From Stenotrophomonas sp. MYb238 (GTDB lineage Bacteria > Pseudomonadota > Gammaproteobacteria > Xanthomonadales > Xanthomonadaceae), in NCBI RefSeq assembly GCF_009496535.1, contig NZ_WIDL01000001.1:124001-188000 (forward strand): DNA of 64,000 bases. The letters are read 5' to 3'. Both the position numbers and the translations under genes were made by a program. Of the stretch, positions 54,857 to 63,378 are shown piece after piece (within the stretch, counting starts at the first letter, position 1; each line of letters opens with the position of its first letter). Under the pieces are notes generated by a model. The model was not told the origin of the DNA. It worked only from the letters and a program-made list of their open reading frames with translations, and did not search any database.

Positions 54857-55552
54857 GTGAACTTTCCTGTCCTCGCCATCACCCTCGACCTGGACGACAC
54901 GCTCTGGCCGTTCGCGCCCATCGGCGCCCGCATCGACCAGGTGCTGCACGACTGGATGGTCGTCCACAGCCCCGCCACCGCGGCGATGTACCCGGTGGAG
55001 GCCATGCGCGAACTGCGCGTGCGCTCCTTCGACGACAACCCGCACCTGCACCACGACCTGAGCGCGCTGCGCCGCCTCACCCTGGCCGAGGCGCTGGAGA
55101 AGAGCGGCGCCAGCATGGACCTGCTGGAACCGGCCTACGAGGCGTTCTACGCCGCGCGCAACCAGGTGGAGTTCTATCCCGACGCGCTGGACGCGCTGCG
55201 CCGCATCGCCGCGCGCGTGCCGGTGGCCGCGGTCAGCAACGGCAACGCCGACCTGCAGCGCATTGGCATCGGCGAATTGTTCGCCTTCCAGCTGGGTTCG
55301 CGTGAATTCGGCGCGGCCAAGCCGGACCCGGGCATCTTCCATGCCGCCTGCGCCCGCCTGGGCGTGGAGCACAGCCATGTCCTGCACGTCGGCGACCACG
55401 CCGAAATGGACGTGGCCGGCGCGATGCGCGCGGGCCTGCGCGGCTGCTGGATCAACCGCGAGTCCCAGGCGTGGACCCATGCCGGCCTGCAGCCGGACCT
55501 GCAGTTCGACACCCTCGCCGGGCTGGCCGACTGGCTGGACGCGCAGGACTGA
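54857..55552 (+). CDS. HAD-superfamily phosphatase (YigB-like)
   Basis: 231 aa. DxDxT motif LDLDDTLW (about 8-15), AAVSNGNAD (motif II), Lys in GAAKPDPGIF (motif III) and VGDHAEMDVAGA (motif IV) are all intact. The cap is the small helical C1 type. E. coli YigB dephosphorylates FMN; the resemblance is close in motif IV and length, but substrate is inferred. GTG start. Confidence 0.85.
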   Translation: MNFPVLAITLDLDDTLWPFAPIGARIDQVLHDWMVVHSPATAAMYPVEAMRELRVRSFDDNPHLHHDLSALRRLTLAEALEKSGASMDLLEPAYEAFYAARNQVEFYPDALDALRRIAARVPVAAVSNGNADLQRIGIGELFAFQLGSREFGAAKPDPGIFHAACARLGVEHSHVLHVGDHAEMDVAGAMRAGLRGCWINRESQAWTHAGLQPDLQFDTLAGLADWLDAQD

Positions 55553-55557
55553 AGTCC

Positions 55558-56217
55558 ATGCCGCAACTGGGCCGCATCGAACAGTGGAACGACGGGAAGG
55601 GCTACGGTTTCGTGCGCCCGCTCCAATCCCAGGCCAGCGCCGGCGATACGGCGCGCGCCTTCGTCCACATCAAGGCGATCGCCAGGGCCGGCCGCCGCCC
55701 CGCCGAGGGCGACCTCGTCCGCTATGACAGCGAGCGCGATGCGCGCGGCCGCCTGAACGCGGTGAACGTGGCCTTCGTCAACGCCACGGCGATGCGCGCT
55801 TGCGCGCAACGCCGCACGGAAGCGAAGGCCGCCGCACGCGAACGCCGCGGCTCCGCCGCGCCGATCGATTACGTGCAGCGCTTCGTCCTGGCCTGCGCAC
55901 TCATCGCGCTCGCCGCCGGCAGCGTGCTGGAGCTCTGGCCGCCGGCGGTGACGCTGGCCTATGCGGCAATGGGCGCGGTATCGTTTTTCGCCTATGCCAT
56001 CGACAAGAAAGCCGCCGACACCGGCCAGTGGCGCACGCGCGAAAGCACCCTGCACGCCTTCGACCTGCTGTGCGGCTGGCCGGGCGGCCTGCTGGCCCAG
56101 CAGGCATTGCGCCACAAGACCCGCAAGGCGAGCTTCCAGGCCGGGTTCTGGATCACCGTGGCATTGAACTGCGCGGCCGTCTATTGGCTGCTTCCGCGGA
56201 TCGCGCCCGCATCGTGA
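55558..56217 (+). CDS. Cold-shock domain fused to DUF1294 membrane domain
   Basis: 219 aa. Residues 1-70 are a cold-shock fold with GRIEQWNDGKGYGFVRP (RNP1) and AFVHIKAI (RNP2). A charged linker follows. Residues 110-219 contain helices and the DUF1294 signature (YAIDKKAADTGQWRTRESTL and CGWPGGLLAQQALRHKTRK). The protein would tether a nucleic-acid-binding domain to the inner membrane. The start lies five bases after the HAD stop. Confidence 0.92.
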   Translation: MPQLGRIEQWNDGKGYGFVRPLQSQASAGDTARAFVHIKAIARAGRRPAEGDLVRYDSERDARGRLNAVNVAFVNATAMRACAQRRTEAKAAARERRGSAAPIDYVQRFVLACALIALAAGSVLELWPPAVTLAYAAMGAVSFFAYAIDKKAADTGQWRTRESTLHAFDLLCGWPGGLLAQQALRHKTRKASFQAGFWITVALNCAAVYWLLPRIAPAS

Positions 56218-56272
56218 CAGAACGCCGACGCCCATCGCGAGCCGACGGCCCCTACCCCCAGGAATGACCTCC

Positions 56273-57652
56273 ATGTCCGCTTCACTGTCTCCCGCAGGCT
56301 TCACCTCCACCGACGCCGACGCCCGCCCGCTGTATGTGCTGGACAAGGCGAGCTTCGCCGCATGGCGGGACGCCCAGCCGGCCGCGACCCGCGCTTGGCT
56401 CGACAGCCAGCAGTTCGCCGCCGCGCCGGGCAGCATCGCCCTGCTGCCGGGCGATGAAGGACTGGCCGGCGCGGTGCTGGGCGTCGGCGACCGCGCCGAT
56501 GCCTATGCCTACGCGCATGCGCCGTTCGCGCTGCCGGCCGGCAGCAGTTGGCGGCTGGCCAATGCGCTGGACGCGGCCGAGGTCGCCAACCTGCAGCTCG
56601 GCTGGGGCCTGGGCAGCTACCGCTTCGCCCGCTACCGCAAGCCGGCGCGGCCACCGGCGCAGCTGGCCGCCGCACCGTCGCCGGAAGTGCTGGACGTGCT
56701 CGCCGCCTGCCTGCGCGTGCGCGACTGGGTCAACACGCCGACCGAGGACATGGGCCCGCAGCAGCTGGAAGACGCCGCCCGCGAACTCGCAGACGCCCAC
56801 GGCGGCGCGCTGGAAGTGATCGCTGGCGACGAACTGCTGGAACGCAACTTCCCCACCATCCACGCCGTCGGCCGCGCCTCGCACCGCGCGCCGCGGCTGA
56901 TCGTGCTGCGCTGGGGCGACGAGGCCGCGCCGCACCTGGCACTGGTCGGCAAGGGCGTGTGCTTCGATACCGGCGGGCTGGACATCAAGCCGGCCGACGG
57001 CATGCGCAACATGAAGAAGGACATGGGCGGCGCCGCGCACGCGCTGGCGCTGGCCGGGCTGGTGATGGCGCGGCAGCTGCCGGTGCGGCTGACGTTGATC
57101 GTGCCGGCGGTGGAAAATTCCATCGGTCCCGATGCGTTCCGCCCGGGCGAGGTCATCACCACGCGCAAGGGCATCACCGTGGAGATCGACAACACCGACG
57201 CCGAAGGCCGCCTGATCCTGTGCGACGCGCTGGCCTACGCCAGCGAGCAGCAGCCGGACGCCATCGTCGATTTCGCCACCCTCACCGGCGCGGCGCGCAT
57301 CGCGCTCGGCCCGGACCTGCCGGCGCTGTTCGCCAACGACGACACGCTCGCGCAGCAGTGGCTGGAGGCCGGCGAGCGCACCCGCGACCCGGTGTGGCGC
57401 ATGCCGCTGTGGCGGCCCTACCTGCGTTACCTGCACAGCGGCATCGCCGACCTGGCCAACGCCGGCTCGCGCATGGCCGGCAGCGTCACCGCCGCGCTGT
57501 ACCTGGAGCGTTTCGTCGAGGATGGCCAGAAGTGGGCGCACCTGGACGTCTACGCCTGGAACGACGGCGAGCGCCCGGGCCGCCCGGCCGGCGGCGAGGC
57601 GCTGGCGCTGCGCTCGGCCTGGGCGATGCTCCAGGCCCGCTACGGCGGCTGA
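56273..57652 (+). CDS. Leucyl aminopeptidase family (M17) peptidase
   Basis: 459 aa, cytosolic, hexameric in the family. Metal ligands and catalytic residues lie in VGKGVCFDTGGLDIKPADGM, MKKDMGGAAHALAL and the signature NTDAEGRLILCDAL. Together these retain the two-zinc site, catalytic Lys and Arg. It releases N-terminal residues from peptides. AGGA is nine bases before ATG 56273; ATG 56264 sits on top of it. The N-terminal domain differs from PepA, so it is a PepB-like or other M17 paralogue. Confidence 0.92.
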   Translation: MSASLSPAGFTSTDADARPLYVLDKASFAAWRDAQPAATRAWLDSQQFAAAPGSIALLPGDEGLAGAVLGVGDRADAYAYAHAPFALPAGSSWRLANALDAAEVANLQLGWGLGSYRFARYRKPARPPAQLAAAPSPEVLDVLAACLRVRDWVNTPTEDMGPQQLEDAARELADAHGGALEVIAGDELLERNFPTIHAVGRASHRAPRLIVLRWGDEAAPHLALVGKGVCFDTGGLDIKPADGMRNMKKDMGGAAHALALAGLVMARQLPVRLTLIVPAVENSIGPDAFRPGEVITTRKGITVEIDNTDAEGRLILCDALAYASEQQPDAIVDFATLTGAARIALGPDLPALFANDDTLAQQWLEAGERTRDPVWRMPLWRPYLRYLHSGIADLANAGSRMAGSVTAALYLERFVEDGQKWAHLDVYAWNDGERPGRPAGGEALALRSAWAMLQARYGG

Positions 57653-57658
57653 GCCCGC

Positions 57659-57991
57659 ATGGCCACCGACCGCGATTTCATCGACTACGTGGCCGAGCAG
57701 ATCGCGCTCGGCCCGCGGCTCACGCACCGCAAGATGTTCGGCGAGTACGCGCTCTGCGTCGACGACAAGGTGGTGGCCTTCGCCTGCGACAACAGCCTGT
57801 TCGTCAAACCCTCCGCGGCGGCCGCCGAACTGGCGCCGCTGCTGCCGCAGCGTCCGCCCTACCCCGGTGCGAAGGACTACCCGGTGGCCGACGAATTGCT
57901 GGATGACTCCGACGCGCTGCGCCGGCTGATCCTGCGCACCGCCGAACTGATGCCGCCGCCGAAAGCACGCCGAAAGCCCTCCACCCGGTAG
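57659..57991 (+). CDS. TfoX N-terminal-domain protein
   Basis: 110 aa. FIDYVAEQIALGPRLTHRKM, FGEYALCVDDKVVAFACDNS and PYPGAKDYPVADELLDDSD match the TfoX/Sxy N-terminal domain; the C-terminal domain of competence regulators is absent. Such short proteins have no defined role. Its TAG stop is supplied by the first bases of a REP element, so the C-terminal end has probably been reset by REP insertion. Confidence 0.88.
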   Translation: MATDRDFIDYVAEQIALGPRLTHRKMFGEYALCVDDKVVAFACDNSLFVKPSAAAAELAPLLPQRPPYPGAKDYPVADELLDDSDALRRLILRTAELMPPPKARRKPSTR

Positions 57992-58481
57992 GAGCGCACT
58001 TCAGTGCGCGACGGGGCCATCGCATAAATCTTGGCGCAGGGACGCATCCGAGAATGTGATGGGAAGTCCCTATCGCGCACTGAAGTGCGCTCCTACGGAG
58101 TGCTGCCACGAGCTGCTGGATGATTCCAATGCGATGCATCAGTTGACCCACGCACCCCACCCCCCAAGTCTTCCGCCTGTGTAGGAGCGCACCTTGGTGC
58201 GCGATGGGGGCATCGCGTAAATCCAGGTGCAGGAGACGCATCCGAGAATGTGACGGGAAGTCCTTATCGCGCACTGAAGTGCGCTCCTACGGAGTGCTGT
58301 TACGAGCTGGATGATTCCAAAGCGATGCACCGGTTGACCCGCGCGCCCCACCCCCCAAGCCTTCCGCCTGTGTAGGAGCGCACCTTGGTGCGCGATGGGG
58401 CCATCGAGTAAATCCAGGTGCAGGAACCGCATCCGAGGATGGGATGGGAGGTCCCTATCGCGCACTGAAGTGCGCTCCTAC
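57988..58481. repeat. Tandem array of three REPINs (192-bp period)
   Basis: REPIN copies at 57988-58096, 58181-58290 and 58372-58481 each consist of two inverted REPs about 110 bp apart. Right arms all carry CACTTCAGTG; the left arm of copy 1 does too, but left arms of copies 2 and 3 carry CACCTTGGTG, so two REP variants are paired. The spacers repeat as well (CATCCGAGAATGTGA, and CACCCCCCAAG before copies 2 and 3), so a unit of about 192 bp was duplicated. The array ends nine bases before the RAYT stop. Confidence 0.92.
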
Positions 58482-58490
58482 GGGGAGGTT

Positions 58491-58967
58491 CTACAGCCAG
58501 ATGGCGTTCCAGTAGGGGTAGTCGCCAATCCTACGGACCAGCCCTGCCCGCAGCGGGTTGGCGATGATGTAGCGTGCGGCCGCGAGGACATCTTCGTCCC
58601 GGCGCAGAGCATGGTCGTGATAGGCGCGGCTCCATACCAGCTCGCATCCTCCCTCTTCGCGATGGATGTTGTGGGTGCTGGATGCCTTGAGCACATGGAT
58701 TATTCCCGGCAACGAACGTCGGTGCCCGAGCTGCAACAGCCAGTGAGCGTGATCCGGCATCAGCACCCAGGCCAGCATCCTTGCATCACCCAGCAACGTC
58801 GTATTCTCGAAGCAGCGGCACGCCGCGCATGCGGCGTCGTGATCCGCGAATCGCGGTGCCCGCGACCGTGTGGTCGTGGTGACGTGGTAAACGTGCCCCG
58901 GCAGGCTGGCACGTCCCCTGCGAAGCGTACGGTGTCCCGGTTGCGGCAACCGCCTCGTCCTGTCCAT
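58491..58967 (-). mobile_element. REP-associated tyrosine transposase (RAYT)
   Basis: About 158 aa. PGHVYHVTTTTRSR opens the Y1 transposase fold; MPDHAHWLL holds the HxH metal motif; ARYIIANPLRAGLV carries the catalytic Tyr and the family NPxRAG signature. RAYTs are single-copy domesticated relatives of IS200/IS605 enzymes that mobilise REP sequences. REPs lie on both sides here. The start is uncertain: ATG 58967 or GTG 58997, the latter inside a perfect GAAGTGGCC/GGCCACTTC hairpin (58979-59000) that could hide the ribosome site. Confidence 0.9.
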
Positions 58968-59039
58968 GCGCACATGGTGAAGTGGCCTGTTGGCCACTTC
59001 CCTCCGGGGTTGCCGCTTTCATGCGTCAGGTTTCGTCGC

Positions 59040-59111
59040 GCAGGAGCGGACCTTGATAGGTGACGGGGCTTTTCCGGCATTGCTGCATCGCGCACTGAAG
59101 TGCGCTCCTAC
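59040..59111. repeat. REP pair upstream of the RAYT gene, left arm degenerate
   Basis: The right arm (59088-59111) is a full REP of the CACTTCAGTG type. The left arm starts CAGGAGCGGACCTTG and has decayed. It lies between RAYT and the response regulator stop. Confidence 0.8.
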
Positions 59112-59119
59112 AGGGCGCG

Positions 59120-59722
59120 CTACAGCCAGCCCTTCTGCCGCGCCAGCCGGTGCGCCTCGATGCGGTTGGCGACGCCGAGCTTGCCGATGCAGTCGGACAG
59201 GTAGTTGCGCACGGTGCCGTGCGAGAGGCCCAGCTGTTCGGCGATCTCATTGGCCGAGCGGCCTTCGCCGGCCAGGCGCAGCACCTGGCGCTCGCGGTCG
59301 TTGAGCGGATCGGCCTCGGACCAGGCCTCCACCGCCAGCTGCGGGTCGATGGCGCGGCCGCCGCGCTGCACCTGGCGCAGGGCCTGCGCCAGTTTTTCCG
59401 CCGGCGCGTCCTTGAGCAGGTAGCCCTGCACGCCGGCATCCAGCGCGCGGCGCAGGAAGCCGGTGCGGGCGAAGGTGGTGACGATCACCACCTTGGCCGC
59501 CAGCCCGTGGCGCTGCACGCGCTGGGCCAGTTCCAGCCCGGTCAGGCCGGGCATCTCGATGTCGGTGACCAGCACGTCCGGGGCGAGCCGCTGCAGTTCG
59601 CGCCACGCGCTCTCGCCGTCGGCGGCGGTGCCGACCACCTCGATGTCGCTTTCCAGGTTCAGCAGCGCCGACAGCGCGCCGCGCACCATCGCCTGGTCCT
59701 CGGCGAGCAGGATGCGGATCAT
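59120..59722 (-). CDS. NarL/FixJ-type response regulator
   Basis: 200 aa. Receiver domain with Asp9-10 (LLAEDQ), phospho-acceptor in VLVTDIEMPG (Asp54) and Lys in LLKDAP; a LuxR-type HTH at about 135-195 (LNDRERQVLRLAGEGRSANE, LSHGTVRNYLSDCIGKL). DesR-like. Its ATG overlaps the kinase stop by four bases, so it is the cognate partner, and the operon also encodes an ABC exporter. Confidence 0.93.
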   Translation of the reverse strand: MIRILLAEDQAMVRGALSALLNLESDIEVVGTAADGESAWRELQRLAPDVLVTDIEMPGLTGLELAQRVQRHGLAAKVVIVTTFARTGFLRRALDAGVQGYLLKDAPAEKLAQALRQVQRGGRAIDPQLAVEAWSEADPLNDRERQVLRLAGEGRSANEIAEQLGLSHGTVRNYLSDCIGKLGVANRIEAHRLARQKGWL

Positions 59723-60918
59723 GCACGCGCCTCCATGACCGGCAGCCCGGGGCCATCCGGCATGGCGGCGGCCATGGTCGCCTCGCCATCTCCCAGCGGC
59801 ACCGTCACCGTCAGCCGGGTGCCGCCGCCGCGCGGTGATTCGATGCGCAGGGTACCGCCCAGCGCCGCCACCCGTTCGCGCATGCCGGCCAGGCCGTTGC
59901 CGTTGGCGGACACGCCGCCGCGGCCGTCGTCGGCCACCTCCAGCACCATCGCCCCGGCCTCCGCACGCAGGGCGATCATCGCTTCGCCGGCCTGCGCGTG
60001 GCGGGCGATGTTGGTGACCGCCTCGCGCAGCACCATCGCCAGTCCGCATTCGATCCAGCCGGGCATCGGCGGCGGCGGCGGCGAATGCCGCAGGTGCACG
60101 CGCGAGGACTCCAGCAGCAAGTGCGCCGAGGCCAGTTCGGCGGCCATGTCGGCGGCGCGGAAGCCGGTGACGGCGCTGCGCACCTGCGCCAGCGCGTCGC
60201 GCGCGATCTGCTCGGCCTCGGCCAGCTCGCGCTGCGCGCGCGCCGGGTCGCGTTCGAACAGCTTGCGCGACAGCTCCATTTTCAGCGTGATCAGCGACAG
60301 CGTGTGCCCGAGCAGATCGTGCAGGTCGCGGCCGATGCGCTCGCGCTCGGCGGTAGCGGCCAGCCGCCGCACTTCCTCGTGCGACAGCCGCAGCGCGGCG
60401 TCCTTCTCGCTGCTGGCGCGCTCGACGTTGACGATCAGGCCGATGATCACCGTCAGCGCTGGAATCCAGGCCACGACCTGCCACGGATAGCCGATCCACC
60501 ACGCCAGCGAGACGAAGCCGGCGTTGAGCAGCGCCAGTTCCAGCAGGTAGCGGGGCACGCCGATGCAGCGGTTGGTGCGCAGCATCACGCAGCCGAACAC
60601 GAAGTAGTTCATGCCCGAGGGATAGCTGCGCAGCAGCGCCATCGACAGCACGATCATCGCCAGCGCGAAGACCGGCGCATTGCGCCGCGACGCCACCAGG
60701 TTCATCACGTACAACAGGAGGAACAGCGGGTACGACCACAGCGTGATCAGCACCCAGCGCAGGGTGAAACCGCCGCCGAACAGCGGGGTGATGAACACCC
60801 ACACCGTCCACAGCAGGTGCACGGCGTCGATCCACGGCCACTTGCCGAGCTTGAGGTTGTCGGCCACCAATGAATCGGCGGCGGGCTTCAGCCAGGCGGG
60901 GAGGTGGCGGTGGTTCAC
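59719..60918 (-). CDS. Membrane sensor histidine kinase (HisKA_3, DesK type)
   Basis: 399 aa. Five or six N-terminal membrane helices (about 28-155) act as the sensor; dimerisation and phospho-His in ERERIGRDLHDLLGHTLSLI (about 193-212); HATPase_c with VLREAVTNIARHAQA, DDGRGG and GNGLAGMRERV. DesK-like kinases sense membrane state or cell-envelope stress. It pairs with the overlapping response regulator gene and follows the ABC permease gene by 36 bp. Confidence 0.92.
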   Translation of the reverse strand: MNHRHLPAWLKPAADSLVADNLKLGKWPWIDAVHLLWTVWVFITPLFGGGFTLRWVLITLWSYPLFLLLYVMNLVASRRNAPVFALAMIVLSMALLRSYPSGMNYFVFGCVMLRTNRCIGVPRYLLELALLNAGFVSLAWWIGYPWQVVAWIPALTVIIGLIVNVERASSEKDAALRLSHEEVRRLAATAERERIGRDLHDLLGHTLSLITLKMELSRKLFERDPARAQRELAEAEQIARDALAQVRSAVTGFRAADMAAELASAHLLLESSRVHLRHSPPPPPMPGWIECGLAMVLREAVTNIARHAQAGEAMIALRAEAGAMVLEVADDGRGGVSANGNGLAGMRERVAALGGTLRIESPRGGGTRLTVTVPLGDGEATMAAAMPDGPGLPVMEARA

Positions 60919-60954
60919 GGGGCGGTTCCTGTCGCGCAGGCGTCGATGATGCCA

Positions 60955-61743
60955 TCAGCCATGCCGGCGCAGGCGGCGCACGGCGATGGCCAGGACGACC
61001 AGGGTGAACACGGCCAGCCACAGCAGGTGCGGCCAGGCGCTGCCGGTATCGAAACCGACCGCCGACTGCGCCAGCGCGTTGAGGTGGTAGCTGGGCCACA
61101 GCGGCGCCTGCGCGCGCACCAGCGGCGGCAGCATCTGCAGCGGGAACCACAGCCCGGACAGGAACGCCATCGGTAGGTACAGCAGGTTGACCATGGCCGG
61201 CGCGCCCTGGCCCTTGACCAGCGTGCCCAGCAGCAGGCCCAGCGCGCAGAACGGCACCGCGCCGGCGATGCAGACCAGCGCCAGCCGCAGCATCTGCGGC
61301 GCCTGCAGCTGCACGTGCGCCAGGGTCAGGCCCAGCGTCTGCAGCAGGGCGGTGATCAACGCCGCCACCAGCATCGCCATCGCCATCTTGCCGATCAGGT
61401 AGGCAGCCGGCGGCATCGGCAGCGCGCGCTTGAGGGTGAGCAGGCCATTGTCGCGTTCCAGCGCCAGCGACATGCCGAAACCGAACAGGCCCGGCGCCAT
61501 CACCCCGAAGGTGGAATAGGACGCCAGCAGGAAGCGCGGTGCCTCCGGCGTGCTGTGCCCGGCCAACACCACGCCGAACATCAGGAAGAAAACGGCCGGG
61601 AACAGCAGCGTCGGCAACAGGAACGACGGGCTGCGCAGGTAGCGCAGGCATTCGGCGCGCGTCTCCTGCAGGTAGGCGGCGAACACGCGGCCGGGAGGCA
61701 TCGATGCCGGCGCGGCGGGGAAGGAGGAAGGCAGGGTGTCCAT
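60955..61743 (-). CDS. ABC-2 type transporter permease
   Basis: 262 aa with six membrane helices (LLPTLLFPAVFFLMFGVVLA, FGVMAPGLFGFGMSLAL, MAMAMLVAALITALLQTLGL and others). The loop ERDNGLLTLKRALPMPPAAY is the typical ABC-2 coupling helix. It forms an exporter with the ATPase gene, whose stop overlaps its ATG (TGATG). Substrate (lipid, drug or peptide) is not predictable. Confidence 0.92.
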   Translation of the reverse strand: MDTLPSSFPAAPASMPPGRVFAAYLQETRAECLRYLRSPSFLLPTLLFPAVFFLMFGVVLAGHSTPEAPRFLLASYSTFGVMAPGLFGFGMSLALERDNGLLTLKRALPMPPAAYLIGKMAMAMLVAALITALLQTLGLTLAHVQLQAPQMLRLALVCIAGAVPFCALGLLLGTLVKGQGAPAMVNLLYLPMAFLSGLWFPLQMLPPLVRAQAPLWPSYHLNALAQSAVGFDTGSAWPHLLWLAVFTLVVLAIAVRRLRRHG

Positions 61744-62660
61744 CAGGCGGCCTCGTGCAGGTCGGAGGGAGTGAGGCTGTCGTCGCGGGTCAGGTCGCCG
61801 AACGCCTCGTCCAGCCCGGCGGCCTGCACTTCCAGGCCCGACAGCACCGGATCGGCGTCGAGCAGGCGCCGCACCACCGCTTCGGCCTGGTCGCTGGAGA
61901 TGTCCAGGCGCGCGCCTTCGCGCTGCGCCAGGCGCACGCCCGGCCAGGCCGCCACCGCATCGGCGTCCAGCGCGGAGACGCAGCGGATGCGGCGCGTTTC
62001 CACCCGCGCGCGCAGCGCATCGACGCTGCCGTCGCTGACGATGCGCCCGCGCACCAGCACGCAGACGCGGTCGGCCAGGTGCCCGGCCTCCTCCAGGTAG
62101 TGCGTGGTCAGCACCACCGCCACGCCCTCGCCGGCCAGCGTGCGCACGGCGGCCCACAGCCGCTGCCGCGCCGGCAGGTCGAGGCCGACGGTGGGTTCGT
62201 CCAGGAACAGCAGCCGCGGCCGCCCGCACACGGCGATGGCGAACTGCACGCGCCGCTGCTGGCCGCCGGACAGCTTGCCGTAGGGCCGGCCCAGCAGGTC
62301 CTCGACCCCGGCCAGCGCCGCGCTTTCGGCCAGCGGGCGCGGCGCCGGGTAGTAGCTGGCGGTCAGCCGCAGCAGTTCGCCGACCTTCAGCGTCGGCGGC
62401 AGCGCCGCGTCCTGCAGCATCACGCCGATGCCGCGGCGGGCGGCCACCTGCTGCGGGTCCTGGCCGAACAGGCGCACCTGGCCGGCGTCGGCGCGCAGCA
62501 GGCCCAGCAGCAGGGCGATGGTGGTGGTCTTGCCGGCGCCGTTCGGGCCGAGCAGCGCCAGCACCTGCCCGGCATTCAGGTCCAGGTCCACACCGTCCAG
62601 CGCCTGCAGCGCGCCATAGCGCTTGCGCACGCCGCGCAGGCTGGCTACTACCTCGTTCAT
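61743..62660 (-). CDS. ABC transporter ATP-binding protein
   Basis: 305 aa. Walker A GPNGAGKTTT, Q-loop VMLQDAALP, signature KLSGGQQRR, Walker B RLLFLDEPTVGLD and H-loop LTTHYLEEA. The C-terminal 80 residues are the DrrA-like extension of exporters. AGGTG precedes ATG 62660; ATG 62666 is close. First gene of the operon ATPase, permease, kinase, regulator, in the LiaRS/DesKR layout of envelope-stress exporters. Confidence 0.95.
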   Translation of the reverse strand: MNEVVASLRGVRKRYGALQALDGVDLDLNAGQVLALLGPNGAGKTTTIALLLGLLRADAGQVRLFGQDPQQVAARRGIGVMLQDAALPPTLKVGELLRLTASYYPAPRPLAESAALAGVEDLLGRPYGKLSGGQQRRVQFAIAVCGRPRLLFLDEPTVGLDLPARQRLWAAVRTLAGEGVAVVLTTHYLEEAGHLADRVCVLVRGRIVSDGSVDALRARVETRRIRCVSALDADAVAAWPGVRLAQREGARLDISSDQAEAVVRRLLDADPVLSGLEVQAAGLDEAFGDLTRDDSLTPSDLHEAA

Positions 62661-62780
62661 CCGCATCACCTGTCGTCCGGGAAACGGCGCCAAGGTAGGC
62701 CCGCACGGCCCTTGGCGGCAGTGCATGCGGTCAGGCAAAGCGGGTGACACCCGTCACCTGCATGGCGATGGGCTGCCGCC

Positions 62781-62786
62781 TAGAAT
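62781..62786 (+). promoter_or_regulatory. Candidate -10 element for the DUF2214 gene
   Basis: TAGAAT lies 49 bp before the DUF2214 start in the gap divergent from the ATPase gene. No clear -35. Confidence 0.3.
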
Positions 62787-62835
62787 CCGTCCCCGTCGGC
62801 CGTCACGCCGTGTCAGACGACAACAGGATGGTTCC

Positions 62836-63273
62836 ATGACCGCTGCAATGGCCTGCCTGCATTTCCTGCTTGCCTTCATGCTTGTTGCCTGCCTCGCGGT
62901 TGAACTCGCGCTTCTCAAGGCGCCGTCCGGGCGCGTTCCATTCCCGGCCCTGGCGAAAATCGACGCCGTTTACGGGCTGAGCGCCGGGCTGCTGGTCGCG
63001 GTCGGCCTGTACCGGGCCATCAACTTCGAAAAGGGCTGGGCCTACTACTCGCACTCCCTGCCATTCCTCATCAAGCTGGGACTTTTCGCGGTAATCGCGA
63101 TCGCATCCATCTACCCGACGATCCACTTCTTTCGTGCCAGGCACGGCGACAGGCTCGTTGACCGCACGACCATTGATCGCATCCGCAGGATCGTTCACAT
63201 TGAGCTGGTGCTGGTGGCGGCAATGATCGTTTGTGCTTCCCTTGCCGCAAAGGGCATCGGCTTTGTCACCTGA
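62836..63273 (+). CDS. DUF2214 family membrane protein
   Basis: 145 aa, four hydrophobic segments: CLHFLLAFMLVACLAVELAL, GLSAGLLVAVGLYRAINF, PFLIKLGLFAVIAIASIYPT, and HIELVLVAAMIVCASLAAKG. Conserved His and Lys in the helices resemble DUF2214 proteins, which may bind heme or quinone, but this is unproven. GC is a little lower than nearby genes. Confidence 0.8.
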   Translation: MTAAMACLHFLLAFMLVACLAVELALLKAPSGRVPFPALAKIDAVYGLSAGLLVAVGLYRAINFEKGWAYYSHSLPFLIKLGLFAVIAIASIYPTIHFFRARHGDRLVDRTTIDRIRRIVHIELVLVAAMIVCASLAAKGIGFVT

Positions 63274-63378
63274 GATTTCATCCCGGCCGACGCCGCTCCG
63301 TGGCAGGGCTCGATCCAGGCGATGCATGGATTGGGTTACCTTCCGTCACATCTTTCCGCCACCTCCGTCCTGTTGCCG

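Noticed and set aside
57988-58481. CRISPR array
   Set aside because: The repeated units are about 192 bp with internal inverted REPs, and spacers are also repeated; there are no short regular repeats with unique spacers and no cas genes.
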